Below are positions 34,276 through 43,974 of a stretch of DNA of 64,000 nt, in pieces. The position numbers and the translations under genes are program-made. Origin of the DNA: MGBC114079 sp964531385 (GTDB taxonomy: Bacteria > Bacillota > Clostridia > Lachnospirales > CAG-274); contig CAZHGC010000008.1 in the NCBI GenBank assembly GCA_964531385.1, positions 33,284 to 97,283 on the forward strand, read 5' to 3'. Within the stretch, counting starts at the first letter, position 1. Each line of letters opens with the position of its first letter. A model generated the notes under the pieces. The model ran no database searches. It was not told where the DNA came from and saw only the letters and a program-made list of their open reading frames with translations.

Positions 34276-35157
34276 TTATTTTGAATTTATATATACAATG
34301 CCGTTTTTATATTCGACATTCAAAAGTCCGAGATTTTTTAAATCTTGCAATGTTATATGATTTAGATTGTTTCGGAATATTGACGAAAGTTCTTTCTGTT
34401 TTCCGTTTATTATTGCGGTTATTGTTTTTACATCGGAATTTTTGAAGCTTACAACTTTGCTTGCTGGATTGTATTCAACATCGAAGCCGAGTTTTTTTAT
34501 AAAATCGGTTGTGAATAAATTTTTGTTATTGGCAAAATATCCCTCTGTATAATCTTGTTTACCATTGATTGTGACATTTATTATTTTTTTCATTTCCCAA
34601 TTCTCCTTTTTTTCATTTTCTTGCGTTTGATTTATTCCGAAGTATTCACAAATTGCATTGACTATTGCGTTTGCTGAAATGGTTTCAAAATTATTTTTTC
34701 GCATAATTGATGAATCGATTTTACTGCTTAGAAAACCGAGTTCGACCAAAGCGGCTTCCATTTTTGTTCCGTTTAAGACAAACAAGTCTTTTCTTTCTTT
34801 TATTCCTCTGTTGTTTAATTTTAGAGAATTTACGAGATTTTTTTGCAAAATTTCCGAAATTTTATTTTTTGAATAACAGAGCGTTTCAATTCCATTTGCT
34901 TGGGGGTTTGATGCCGAATTTGCGTGGATACTTACAAACAAATTTGCGTTATGCGAGTTTGCAATTCGGCATCTTTCGCCGAGGTTTACGAAGTTATCGG
35001 TTATTCTTGTGCAGACAACATCAAAATTTTGTTTTGACAATTCGTTTTTGACTGCTTTTGCAACTTTTAAGACAAGGTCTTTTTCTTTTATTCCGTTTCC
35101 GCAAGCTCCGGAGTCGGTTCCGCCATGGCCTGCATCGATACAAATTATTTTTTTCAT
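34276..35157 (-). CDS. N-acetylmuramoyl-L-alanine amidase (Amidase_3) with stalk domain
   Basis: 293 residues. The amidase_3 domain covers about 1-180: IDAGHGGTDSGACGNGIKEKDL (zinc His and Glu), LFVSIHANSASNPQANGIE (second zinc His) and AALVELGFLSS (catalytic Glu). The C-terminal third resembles the copper-amine-oxidase N-terminal, or stalk, domain (FTTDFIKKLGFDVEYNPASKVVSFKNSDVK). There is no signal peptide, so secretion would need a holin, lysis or another route, as in endolysins and some sporulation amidases (CwlV-like). It cuts the bond between muramic acid and the stem peptide. TCAGGAGGG stands before the ATG. No phage genes surround it. Confidence 0.9.
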   Translation of the reverse strand: MKKIICIDAGHGGTDSGACGNGIKEKDLVLKVAKAVKNELSKQNFDVVCTRITDNFVNLGERCRIANSHNANLFVSIHANSASNPQANGIETLCYSKNKISEILQKNLVNSLKLNNRGIKERKDLFVLNGTKMEAALVELGFLSSKIDSSIMRKNNFETISANAIVNAICEYFGINQTQENEKKENWEMKKIINVTINGKQDYTEGYFANNKNLFTTDFIKKLGFDVEYNPASKVVSFKNSDVKTITAIINGKQKELSSIFRNNLNHITLQDLKNLGLLNVEYKNGIVYINSK

Positions 35158-35244
35158 TTAATCCCTCCTGAAATTTGAAATTTTTTTGTTTTCGAAATTA
35201 TAATAGCACGAGAGGGAGTAACATAAAATAACAAAAAGTATCAA

Positions 35245-35575
35245 AAAGTAACGGGGAGGGGGAGAGTTAGGTGGGTGAGAGGGGGTTGAGGGGAAAGGGG
35301 AGCGGGAGAAGTAAGGGGTTGAGTTTTTTGGGGGGGGGAGCGGGGAGAGGGAGGAGCAAGGAGAGAGAGAGCGAGAGGGGGGTTGGGAGGTTTTTGGAGG
35401 GAGAAAGTGAGAGGAGGTTGGTGGGTTGGGGAAGAAAGGAGAACAGGAGAAGAAGTTAGGAGGTTTTGAGGGGAGGAAAAGGGAGAGAGGAGCGAGAAAA
35501 GCAAGGGTTTGAGTTTTTTTAAGGGGAAAGGGGAGCGAGAGGAGGAGAAGTTGGGGGAGGAAAGGGATTTATATA
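35245..35575. repeat. large purine-rich intergenic block (G-rich on plus strand)
   Basis: About 330 bases nearly free of C on the plus strand, made of GGGGAAAGGGGAGCGAGA-like phrases; GAGCGRGAGAAGYAAGGGTTTGAGTTTTTT occurs twice with small changes (around 35300 and 35490). It lies between two minus-strand genes, so the G-rich strand is the template strand of both. Confidence 0.75.
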
Positions 35576-35579
35576 AAAA

Positions 35580-35618
35580 TGCTGTAAAAATGATTTCCAT
35601 TTTTACAGCATTTTTTTA
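35580..35618. terminator. probable terminator of the pectate lyase gene
   Basis: ATGCTGTAAAAATG pairs with CATTTTTACAGCAT, followed by T-runs (A-runs on the opposite strand). It begins about 50 bases after the lyase stop on the minus strand. Confidence 0.8.
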
Positions 35619-35669
35619 AAAGATTAATATTTTATTGGCAAAGGTTGGACACGTTTTAAAATTTCAAAA

Positions 35670-38600
35670 TTAATATTTTGTTGCAGTGGTTAGCACACGT
35701 TTTAAAATTTCAACAGCATCGTTTATTGTTAATTCTTCACCGTTGCAAATCTTACCTTTTTCGAGGTTAAATTTATTTTTCGTAGCATCGGTTGGATTTA
35801 AAACATATTCGAGGACAGCCGCAGCATCGTAAGCTGTTAAGAATCCGTTTTCGTCAACATCGCCGTTTTTTTCAACAGGTGATGTTGTTTCGGTTTCTGT
35901 TGATGAGTCGGTTGAAACTTCGGTTGATGTTTCTGTTGAAGACTCAGTTGATGTTTCGGGAGTTTCGATGTCCAAATTTGCGAAAGATATATTATCGAAA
36001 TATAAATTTCCACCGGCTGTTTTCATAAATTTTAATTGTTTGAACGTTGTTTCTCTTCCGGTTGTTGCACTGATTTTTCCATTGTAGACGGGTTCAGAAA
36101 GAGATGTTGGGTTATATTTTCCATCGGTTCCATGTTTTGAAACGGTTAAAGTTAAATCATCACTTCCGCTTGTTCCTGTTATTGTGTAATGGTACCATGT
36201 GTTTGCTTCAAGGTCATAGAGTTCGTTCATTGAGGCAGTTGCTGATTTTGCGGAGATGTCGGCAACATCGGTTGTGTTATATACTTTATTTGCCAAATCG
36301 GTTATGTGAACGAACGCATTATCTGCATTGAATTCGGTTGCCTGACCTGTTGTTTCGCTATAGGGGTGGACTGCATTATCAAGGTATATACGGAAAGAAC
36401 GCCCTGCGGCGGCTGTGTTTGTTGTTAGAAAATCGAAATCAACTTTATATTTTCCACTTTGATATTTTTCGGGGATTTCGATTTGAACAGCTTTATCGAC
36501 CAACGAAATTTTTGGTGTTTCGTTTCCTGAAATATTTTCAACGTCTTCGAAACATTTTTCATAGCTTCCGTCGGCGGAGATTATCCATTTTCCAACACTT
36601 GTACCGTTTTCTGTGTCTTTCATGAGGAATGATTCACTATATGAAAATCCATTTGCTGTATCGTGATTTACATATGTTGGCTTGTAGCTTCCGTCATCTT
36701 CATCGGCGGGGTCTTTTACATCGGAGCCCTCAATTATTGAGAGTTCGGAGAATGTTGATGTTGAAAAATATGGGATTGTTGAAATTGTGTCGGCAGAGTC
36801 GGTTGCATAGCCTACATACACTGTTTCGGGGAGGTTTTCGAACGTTACTGTTTCGGGTTGTCTTTCGTTATTTTTCCAATTTTCGCCGTCTTCGGAAACA
36901 TAGAGAGAGACTGTGTCGTTATATCGAACTATTCGCATATATGGTGCTATTGCGTGGTTGTCTCCGCTTGAGGAGTTTTCGACGCTTGTTCCATTTTTAT
37001 TTTTGAAATAGTATTCGCCCGATTTTTCTCCTGTTGTTGTTCTTGTTATTATACGTTCATTTTCGCCATATTTTAACCAACCATCGCTTATTAATGCCAT
37101 TCGTGATGTTGGAGAGAGAGTTTCTCTGAACATAAGACCATTTATTTGCTGATTTTCAAATTTTGGCACTTCATTTACTTTGACACGAATATCGAAGTTT
37201 CCTTTAACTTCTTTATAGAGGTATGAGCAGGAATCTTGCGAGTTTGATGAGAGGTGGGTTGAGGAATTCATACTTCCTGTTGTTCCGGAACCATATAATG
37301 TGTAGTTTCCGGAAGAATCGACAGCAACGCCACCTTGACCGCTGAATTTTCCTGTTCCTATTTCGGTGAATTTGAAATTACCTGTGTCTCCGCCTGTTTT
37401 CTTTACATAAACTATTGCTTCTGTACTTTGTGTTTTTTCGCCTCTTGAGTTGTAGGCACGACTTGTTAAATAATGTGTTCCTGCCGGAAGTGTTATGTTA
37501 TCGTTTATTTCGGAAACACTGCCGTAATCTTTTATTAATGTGTTTTTATCGTAGAGTTCGAATTTTGTTATTGTTGTGTTGCCAACGGGAGAAGCTATTG
37601 CGTGATAGTTTACGGTTTCGCCCTCTGAAACGACTTTCCACGTTCCTCTGTCTACAGTTGTTCCATTTACTGTTTTTGTTATTCCGGCTGTTGCGGGAGA
37701 AACAACGGTTATCATTGCATTTGTTGGGGCGGGTTGTTTATCTGTCCAATCGTTTACATAGCTTTCGATTAATGTGTAGCCTTTATAAGTTCCGTCTGTT
37801 ATTATTTCATTTTCTTTATAAGATGTTAAGCCGTTTTCTGTTTTGAAGCTTTCGGGGATTGTAAACGTTCTCGTTTCGGTTGTTCCGAGGTTTAGGTCGA
37901 TTTCGCCCCCAACTTCATCGGTGTTATTTATTACACGACCTGTTAAATTTTTTACATCGTTTACAATTCTTGCATCGATTGCATCTCTTTTTGGAAGTGT
38001 TGCTCCAACGTTTGCAAGAACTGTTGAATATGCGTTTTCGGCTGTTTCGGGAGTTATTTGGTATTCTCCCAAATCGATTGGTTCACTTAAAAGATTTGCG
38101 TAACCCGGATTTTTTAACCCTTTTTCGTTTGAGCTTGTTACGGCACTGTCGCCGTATACATAGTTTCCGGAAACGTAATAATCGCCTTTTATTTCATCGG
38201 AATGAGTGTTTGTGAAATCGAAAATTTTGCTTTTTATTGAGCTTTTTGTTGATGCACCGTAGTTATAGTAATTATTTCTGTAATTAACCTTTGTTGGATT
38301 TCGGCTTTTATCGTGCATTGAATAGGGTTCGCCACCGTATGCGGAGTTTGTTTGACCCCAGTCATAGATTATGTTGTTTGATACTTCGGTTTTGTTCATT
38401 TCTCGGTCGAGCCTTGGGCTTCGGCTGTCATGGTGGGCGAGGAGGTTATGGTGATAGCTTGCCATATCTGCTCCCCAAATTGCTCCATAACCATGAGCCC
38501 CTTTGAAATGGCTACTCATTCGGAGACTTTCACTTGCGAGTGTGTTTTGAACTGTGTAATATGAGCCATGCGGTTTTGTTTCACTTGTTGATTCATAGGA

Positions 38601-39134
38601 ACCGGCATAGAGCGTTAAAAGTTCATCTACGCACCACGAAGTGCTACAATGGTCGAATATAATTCTTGTTCCGAATTTGCCTCCGAGACCATCGGGCTCG
38701 GCTCCGTTTTTATCGGTTGGTCTCACTTTTAGATGACGAACGATTACATCTTTTGCTCCGTCTGCCGCCTGAACGTCATAGCCTGTTATTGTAATTCCCT
38801 CACCGGGGGCTGTTTGGGCAAGTATTGTTGTGTTTGAAGGAATGTACAACGTGCTGTTTAATTTTATTGCTCCGTCTAAATCGAACACGACAATTCTTCC
38901 TTCTTTTGAAAGTGCATCTCTCAGAGAACCTTCGCCCTCATCGTTTAGATTTGTGACGTGGTAGACTTCGATGGTTTCACTTCCTCGTGCTCCTTTTGAA
39001 TATTTTCCGCCACCGGTTGCTCCGGGGAATGCAAGGACATCTGTTGTGCTTTCTGCCAAAATGATATTTGGCACAGCTGTTAGTGTCATTGTTAGGGTAA
39101 GGATTAATGCCAATGCTTTTTTAAATCTTTTCAT
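35670..39134 (-). CDS. secreted multidomain pectate lyase with dockerin-like C-terminus
   Basis: 1154 residues from the ATG at 39132-39134, with AAGGAGTG upstream. Signal peptide about 1-27. Residues 30-430 form a PL1-type right-handed beta-helix lyase (FPGATGGGKYSKGARG, YHVTNLNDEGEGSLRDAL, IIFDHCSTSWCVDE, YHHNLLAHHDSRSPRLD). An Ig-like unit, a DUF1349/concanavalin-like unit (about 590-800) and a carbohydrate-binding-like unit (about 850-1040) follow. A Ser/Thr/Glu linker leads to a type I dockerin-like end: the first loop GDVDENGFLTAYDAA keeps the calcium ligands, while the second (GKICNGEELTINDA) is degenerate. The enzyme would cleave homogalacturonan outside the cell. No cohesin or other polysaccharide gene is nearby. 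Its leader carries a 55-base stem-loop. Confidence 0.93.
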   Translation of the reverse strand: MKRFKKALALILTLTMTLTAVPNIILAESTTDVLAFPGATGGGKYSKGARGSETIEVYHVTNLNDEGEGSLRDALSKEGRIVVFDLDGAIKLNSTLYIPSNTTILAQTAPGEGITITGYDVQAADGAKDVIVRHLKVRPTDKNGAEPDGLGGKFGTRIIFDHCSTSWCVDELLTLYAGSYESTSETKPHGSYYTVQNTLASESLRMSSHFKGAHGYGAIWGADMASYHHNLLAHHDSRSPRLDREMNKTEVSNNIIYDWGQTNSAYGGEPYSMHDKSRNPTKVNYRNNYYNYGASTKSSIKSKIFDFTNTHSDEIKGDYYVSGNYVYGDSAVTSSNEKGLKNPGYANLLSEPIDLGEYQITPETAENAYSTVLANVGATLPKRDAIDARIVNDVKNLTGRVINNTDEVGGEIDLNLGTTETRTFTIPESFKTENGLTSYKENEIITDGTYKGYTLIESYVNDWTDKQPAPTNAMITVVSPATAGITKTVNGTTVDRGTWKVVSEGETVNYHAIASPVGNTTITKFELYDKNTLIKDYGSVSEINDNITLPAGTHYLTSRAYNSRGEKTQSTEAIVYVKKTGGDTGNFKFTEIGTGKFSGQGGVAVDSSGNYTLYGSGTTGSMNSSTHLSSNSQDSCSYLYKEVKGNFDIRVKVNEVPKFENQQINGLMFRETLSPTSRMALISDGWLKYGENERIITRTTTGEKSGEYYFKNKNGTSVENSSSGDNHAIAPYMRIVRYNDTVSLYVSEDGENWKNNERQPETVTFENLPETVYVGYATDSADTISTIPYFSTSTFSELSIIEGSDVKDPADEDDGSYKPTYVNHDTANGFSYSESFLMKDTENGTSVGKWIISADGSYEKCFEDVENISGNETPKISLVDKAVQIEIPEKYQSGKYKVDFDFLTTNTAAAGRSFRIYLDNAVHPYSETTGQATEFNADNAFVHITDLANKVYNTTDVADISAKSATASMNELYDLEANTWYHYTITGTSGSDDLTLTVSKHGTDGKYNPTSLSEPVYNGKISATTGRETTFKQLKFMKTAGGNLYFDNISFANLDIETPETSTESSTETSTEVSTDSSTETETTSPVEKNGDVDENGFLTAYDAAAVLEYVLNPTDATKNKFNLEKGKICNGEELTINDAVEILKRVLTTATKY

Positions 39135-39201
39135 TTTATCACTCCTTATGTTATTGTTTTTTTGATTGCAACATATGATTGTGCAAAATTTGTAATTATG
39201 C

Positions 39202-39256
39202 AACAGCTTACAGGGGGGCTGTCATATGGAAACTTGGGCTTTTGGTATAAGCTGTT
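39202..39256 (-). promoter_or_regulatory. stem-loop in the pectate lyase leader
   Basis: AACAGCTTA (39202-39210) is the exact reverse complement of TAAGCTGTT (39248-39256). Inside lies ACAG-CCCCC-CTGT on the minus strand. It stands 68 bases before the start codon. No T-run follows. It matches no riboswitch I recognise. Confidence 0.4.
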
Positions 39257-39605
39257 TGGGTTTATGAGAGCTTACCTGCGATTTATGAGATGTTGTTTGT
39301 TGAGCTGGCTTTTTATATGGTCTGTGTTGACATTATTACAAGTGATAAGGAAATTTTAACATATTATTTGTTAAATTGCAACAAAAAGGTTTTTGGAAAA
39401 CGGCGAAGATGTATTTTTTTGAATGGCATTTTGACGAATGATTGTTTGAAATTAACTTTGCTTTTGGCAAATGTTGTGCAATTTTTGGAAACGGGGAGAT
39501 TGTAGTTTTATTTTTAGGAAAGAATAAACAAAATTTCAAGTTTGTGGTTTGCAGAGTTGATTTTAAAATTCGATTTTTAAAATTTGCGACAAAACAAAAA
39601 AGAAC
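39257..39605. other. intergenic region between the pectate lyase and rpoB
   Basis: About 350 bases, AT-rich, between divergent genes. Short open frames on the plus strand (for example from 39162) lack ribosome binding sites and resemble no protein. I could not pick a convincing minus-strand promoter for the lyase. Confidence 0.45.
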
Positions 39606-39634
39606 TTGACAGTTCTTTTAAATTATGGTATTAT
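39606..39634 (+). promoter_or_regulatory. promoter of rpoBC
   Basis: TTGACA (39606-39611), 17 bases, TATTAT (39629-39634). The resulting leader is about 320 bases. A weaker second candidate lies near 39738-39765 (TTTACA/TATAAC, short spacing). Confidence 0.8.
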
Positions 39635-39818
39635 TAATAAATGTATCGATAAGTGCAGAAATATCGAATTTGAGTTAAATATTTATGAAGAAAAGGCGAT
39701 ATTTTTGTTTTATTATAAAGATTTTTAACAGAAATTTGCCTGTCTTTACATTAATTTTTATATAGTATAACATATGTTTTTACGAAATTCAACATTTTTT
39801 TGTAAAAATTTTTGTGAA

Positions 39819-39889
39819 GCCGGCACAAGATGTTTTTTTAAAACCGAAATCCCGATTTTTTTTGATTTGGGGTTGTCGGCGATTTTTTG
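39819..39889 (+). terminator. possible attenuator in the rpoB leader
   Basis: GCCGGCA (39819-39825) pairs with TGTCGGC (39874-39880), enclosing a second stem AACCGAAATC/GATTTGGGGTT, and is followed directly by GATTTTTTG. This has the form of an intrinsic terminator 70 bases before the rpoB start. Confidence 0.5.
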
Positions 39890-39958
39890 CGTTGTTCTTA
39901 TTTTTACAAAAATAACCTTTTTGGTTTATTTATATTATTTTTAAGGAGTGAAGATGCC

Positions 39959-42900
39959 ATGGAGAAAAACAGAATACGCCCTGTCAAGCTTGGTGATGTG
40001 GTTCGTATGAGTTATTCGAAAATAGACGAAGTTTTGGAAATGCCTAACCTGCTTGCTTTGCAGAAAGACAGCTATAAATGGTTCGTAGAGGAAGGCCTCA
40101 AGGAAGTTTTTGAAGATATTTCGCCTATATGCGATTACAGCGGTAATCTTGTTCTTGAATTTACAGATTTTTCTTTTAGTTCTGAACCGAAATATTCTAT
40201 TCCGGAATGTAAAGATCGTGATGCTACTTATGCTGCACCTTTTAAAGTTAAGGCACGTCTTCGCAACAAAGAAATTGACGAAATTAAAGAACAGGAAATT
40301 TTTATGGGTGAGTTCCCGCTTATGACTGATACGGGCACTTTTGTTATAAATGGTGCGGAACGTGTTATTGTTAGCCAGCTTGTTCGTTCTCCAGGTATCT
40401 ATTATGCTATAGATAAAGATAAGGTTGGTAAAAATCTTTTGAGTTCGACAGTTATTCCGAACAGAGGGGCTTGGCTTGAATATGAGACGGACTCAAATGA
40501 CGTTTTTTATGTTAGAGTTGACAGAACAAGAAAAGTTCCTGTTACTGTTTTAATTCGTTCGCTTGGAATTGGCAGTGATGCTGAAATTATTGAACTTTTT
40601 GGCGAAGAGCCGAAAATTTTGGCTACAATTGAAAAAGATACAACGAAAACTCGTGAAGAGGGTCTTATTGAAATTTACAAGAAGATTAGACCGGGCGAGC
40701 CTCCAACGGTTGATAGTTCGGAAGCTTTACTTAATAATATGTTTTATGACCCGAAAAGATACGACCTTGCGAAAGTTGGTCGTTATAAATTCAACAAAAA
40801 ACTTGCTTTTAAAAACAGAATTAAAGGATATGCTCTTGCTGAAAACGCTATTGACCCATTGACAGGCGAAATTATTGCTGAAGAGGGCGTTAAACTTACT
40901 ATGGAGCTTGCTGAAAAAATTCAGGACAGCGGTGTTGCGGCTGTTTGGATTTACGTTGAGGACAGAAAAGTTAAGGTTTTATCAAATCTTACGGTTGCTA
41001 TCGACGAATTTATTAAACCTTTTGGACTTTCGGCGAAAGAGCTTAAAATTAAAGAAAAAGTTTATTATCCGGTTCTTTCTGAAATTCTTAATTCTTCTGA
41101 CGATTCGGAAGAAATTAAAAATGCAATTTTGGACAATATTCACAGGCTTGTTCCAAAGCACATTACTTTGGAAGACATTATGGCATCTATAAATTATGTT
41201 ATGCATCTTGATTACGGTGTTGGAAACAAAGACGATATTGACCACCTTGGAAACCGCCGTATTCGTGCTGTTGGTGAACTTTTGCAAAATCAGTTCAGAA
41301 TTGGTCTTTCGAGAATGGAAAGGGTTGTTCGTGAACGTATGACAATTCAAGATATGGACACGATTACTCCTCAGATTCTTATTAATGTTAAGCCTGTTAC
41401 TGCTGCAATTAAAGAGTTCTTTGGAAGTTCTCAGCTTTCTCAGTTTATGGACCAAAACAACCCTCTTAGCGAAATGACTCACAAACGTCGTTTGTCTGCT
41501 TTGGGACCGGGCGGTTTGTCTAGAGAACGTGCGGGATTTGAAGTTCGTGACGTTCATTCTTCTCATTATGGAAGAATGTGCCCTATTGAAACTCCTGAAG
41601 GCCCGAACATTGGTCTTATTAACTCTCTTGCGACTTTTGCAAGAATTAACGAATATGGTTTTATTGAAGCACCTTATCGAATTATTGATAAGAGCGGAGA
41701 TGTTCCGAGAGTTACAGATGATTTTATATATGTTACCGCAGACGAAGAGGAAAACTATGTTGTTGCACAGGCAAACGAACCTCTTAACGAAAACGGTGAA
41801 TTTGTTAACGCAAAGGTTACAGCTCGTCTTGGTGAGGACAACGTTGAAATGGACGCAAACAAAATTGACCTTATGGACGTTTCGCCGAAACAGCTTGTTT
41901 CTGTTGCGACAGCTCTTATTCCTTTCCTTGAAAACGACGACGTTACAAGAGCTCTTATGGGTTCTAATATGCAACGTCAGGCTGTTCCGCTTTTGACAAC
42001 GGAAGCTCCTGTTGTTGGTACGGGTATGGAACACAAAACGGCGAAAGACTCGGGCGTTGTTGTTGTTGCAAAAAATTCCGGTGTTGTTGAAAAAGTTGAT
42101 GCGGGCGAAATTGTTATTGCGACTGAAAACGGGGCTAAAGACCGTTATAAACTTACTAAATTTAAACGAAGCAACCAATCTAACTGTATGAATCAACGTC
42201 CTATTGTTTTTAAAGGCGACAAAGTTTCGGCAGGTCAGATTATTGCTGACGGACCTTCTACGAAAGACGGCGAACTTGCTCTTGGCAAGAACCCGCTTAT
42301 TGGTTTTATGACTTGGGAAGGTTACAACTATGAAGATGCTGTTTTGCTTAGTGAGAAGCTTGTTGCTGACGATGTTTACACTTCTGTTCACATTGAGGAA
42401 TATGAAGCGGAAGCGAGAGACACTAAGCTTGGACAGGAAGAGATTACAAAAGATATTCCGAACGTTGGCGAAGATGCTTTGCGTGACCTTGATGAAGAAG
42501 GTATTATTCGCATTGGTGCGGAAGTTCAACCAAACGACATTTTGGTTGGTAAGGTTACTCCGAAAGGAGAAACGGAGCTTACCGCAGAAGAACGTCTTTT
42601 GCGTGCTATCTTTGGCGAAAAGGCGAGAGAAGTTAGGGACACATCTTTGCGTGTTCCTCACGGCGAGAGCGGTATAATTGTTGATATTAAAAAATTTACA
42701 AGAGAGAATAATGATGAACTTCCGCCGGGGGTTAATCAGCTTGTTCGTGTTTACATTGCACAGAAAAGAAAAATTTCTGTTGGTGACAAAATGGCAGGTC
42801 GTCACGGTAACAAGGGTGTTGTTTCTCGAGTGCTTCCTGTTGAAGATATGCCATTTTTGCCGAACGGTCGTCCTCTTGACATTGTTCTTAACCCACTTGG

Positions 42901-43957
42901 CGTTCCTTCACGTATGAACATTGGTCAGGTTCTTGAAATACATTTGAGCCTTGCGGCAAAGGTTCTTGATTGGAAAGTTTCGACACCTGTTTTTGACGGG
43001 GCAAAAGAAGTTGACATTATGGACACTTTGGAACTTGCAAACGATTATGCAAATTCTTCTTGGGAAGATTTTGAAAGCAAATGGAAAGACATTCTTGACC
43101 CTGAAATTTTTGATTATCTTGATAAAAACAAGGCTCATCGTGAAGAATGGAGAGGTGTTCCGATTAATCATACGGGCAAAATTCAACTTCGTGACGGAAG
43201 AACGGGAGAAGAATTTGACAACCCGACAACGATTGGATTTATGCATTATCTTAAACTTCACCACCTTGTTGACGATAAAATTCATGCTCGTTCGACAGGC
43301 CCTTATTCACTTGTTACGCAACAGCCTTTGGGCGGAAAAGCTCAATTTGGCGGACAGCGTTTTGGAGAAATGGAAGTTTGGGCTTTGGAGGCTTATGGTG
43401 CATCTTACACTCTTCAAGAAATTTTAACTGTTAAATCTGACGATATTGTTGGACGTGTTAAAACTTATGAGGCTATTGTTAAGGGTGAGAATATTCCTGA
43501 ACCGGGTGTTCCGGAATCGTTCAAAGTTCTTCTTAAAGAACTTCAAGCTCTTGGTCTTGATGTTAGGGTTTTACGCGAGGATTCAACGGAGGTTGAAATT
43601 CGTGAGGACCTTGATGATGACGATATGGGTGTTATTGACGTTAATATTGAAGGCGTTGAAAAAGACGATGATTTTGAAAAAGAAAGCATAAACATTGTTG
43701 ATTCGGTTTTAAATAATCCGGAAATTCTTGATAAGCTTGAAATTGACGAGGACGATATTGACCCTGCGGAAAACGATATTCTTATTAATGAAGACGAAAA
43801 CAACATTGACCTTGATGATGAACTTTTCAACGATTTGGACGATGTTGAACTTGACGAAATTGTTATTTCGGAATCGGATCTTGACGATGTTGGATTTGAT
43901 GAATCGGATATTGATGAAGTTGATATAAAAAATATATTAAAAGATGACGAAGAATAG
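39959..43957 (+). CDS. rpoB: DNA-directed RNA polymerase subunit beta
   Basis: 1332 residues from the ATG at 39959 (MEKNRIRPVKLGDVVRMSYSKID), with AAGGAGTG upstream. All beta-subunit blocks are present. The rifampicin region GSSQLSQFMDQNNPLSEMTH, then KRRLSALGPGG, is wild type at the main resistance positions (Asp, His and Ser retained). The catalytic-side lysines are in VGDKMAGRHGNKGVVSR, and the clamp end is GQRFGEMEVWALEAYGA. Residues from about 1205 to the end form an extra tail, about 45 percent Asp and Glu, absent from Bacillus RpoB. It forms the core enzyme with RpoC, encoded 17 bases downstream. The usual rplJ-rplL genes are not upstream. Confidence 0.98.
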   Translation: MEKNRIRPVKLGDVVRMSYSKIDEVLEMPNLLALQKDSYKWFVEEGLKEVFEDISPICDYSGNLVLEFTDFSFSSEPKYSIPECKDRDATYAAPFKVKARLRNKEIDEIKEQEIFMGEFPLMTDTGTFVINGAERVIVSQLVRSPGIYYAIDKDKVGKNLLSSTVIPNRGAWLEYETDSNDVFYVRVDRTRKVPVTVLIRSLGIGSDAEIIELFGEEPKILATIEKDTTKTREEGLIEIYKKIRPGEPPTVDSSEALLNNMFYDPKRYDLAKVGRYKFNKKLAFKNRIKGYALAENAIDPLTGEIIAEEGVKLTMELAEKIQDSGVAAVWIYVEDRKVKVLSNLTVAIDEFIKPFGLSAKELKIKEKVYYPVLSEILNSSDDSEEIKNAILDNIHRLVPKHITLEDIMASINYVMHLDYGVGNKDDIDHLGNRRIRAVGELLQNQFRIGLSRMERVVRERMTIQDMDTITPQILINVKPVTAAIKEFFGSSQLSQFMDQNNPLSEMTHKRRLSALGPGGLSRERAGFEVRDVHSSHYGRMCPIETPEGPNIGLINSLATFARINEYGFIEAPYRIIDKSGDVPRVTDDFIYVTADEEENYVVAQANEPLNENGEFVNAKVTARLGEDNVEMDANKIDLMDVSPKQLVSVATALIPFLENDDVTRALMGSNMQRQAVPLLTTEAPVVGTGMEHKTAKDSGVVVVAKNSGVVEKVDAGEIVIATENGAKDRYKLTKFKRSNQSNCMNQRPIVFKGDKVSAGQIIADGPSTKDGELALGKNPLIGFMTWEGYNYEDAVLLSEKLVADDVYTSVHIEEYEAEARDTKLGQEEITKDIPNVGEDALRDLDEEGIIRIGAEVQPNDILVGKVTPKGETELTAEERLLRAIFGEKAREVRDTSLRVPHGESGIIVDIKKFTRENNDELPPGVNQLVRVYIAQKRKISVGDKMAGRHGNKGVVSRVLPVEDMPFLPNGRPLDIVLNPLGVPSRMNIGQVLEIHLSLAAKVLDWKVSTPVFDGAKEVDIMDTLELANDYANSSWEDFESKWKDILDPEIFDYLDKNKAHREEWRGVPINHTGKIQLRDGRTGEEFDNPTTIGFMHYLKLHHLVDDKIHARSTGPYSLVTQQPLGGKAQFGGQRFGEMEVWALEAYGASYTLQEILTVKSDDIVGRVKTYEAIVKGENIPEPGVPESFKVLLKELQALGLDVRVLREDSTEVEIREDLDDDDMGVIDVNIEGVEKDDDFEKESINIVDSVLNNPEILDKLEIDEDDIDPAENDILINEDENNIDLDDELFNDLDDVELDEIVISESDLDDVGFDESDIDEVDIKNILKDDEE

Positions 43958-43974
43958 AAAGGAGAAATTGTGCT

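Noticed and set aside
34276..35157. Prophage remnant suggested by an amidase without signal peptide
   Set aside because: No other phage gene, integrase or attachment repeat is nearby; the stalk domain is common in chromosomal Clostridial amidases.
40982..42805. A 607-codon open frame on the minus strand, fully antisense to rpoB
   Set aside because: No ribosome binding site, Asn/Arg/Phe/Val-biased nonsense composition, no recognisable domain. It arises because the AAC, GTT and GAA-rich codons of rpoB rarely give stops in that antisense frame. Similar shadows lie under rpoC (45373-46113).
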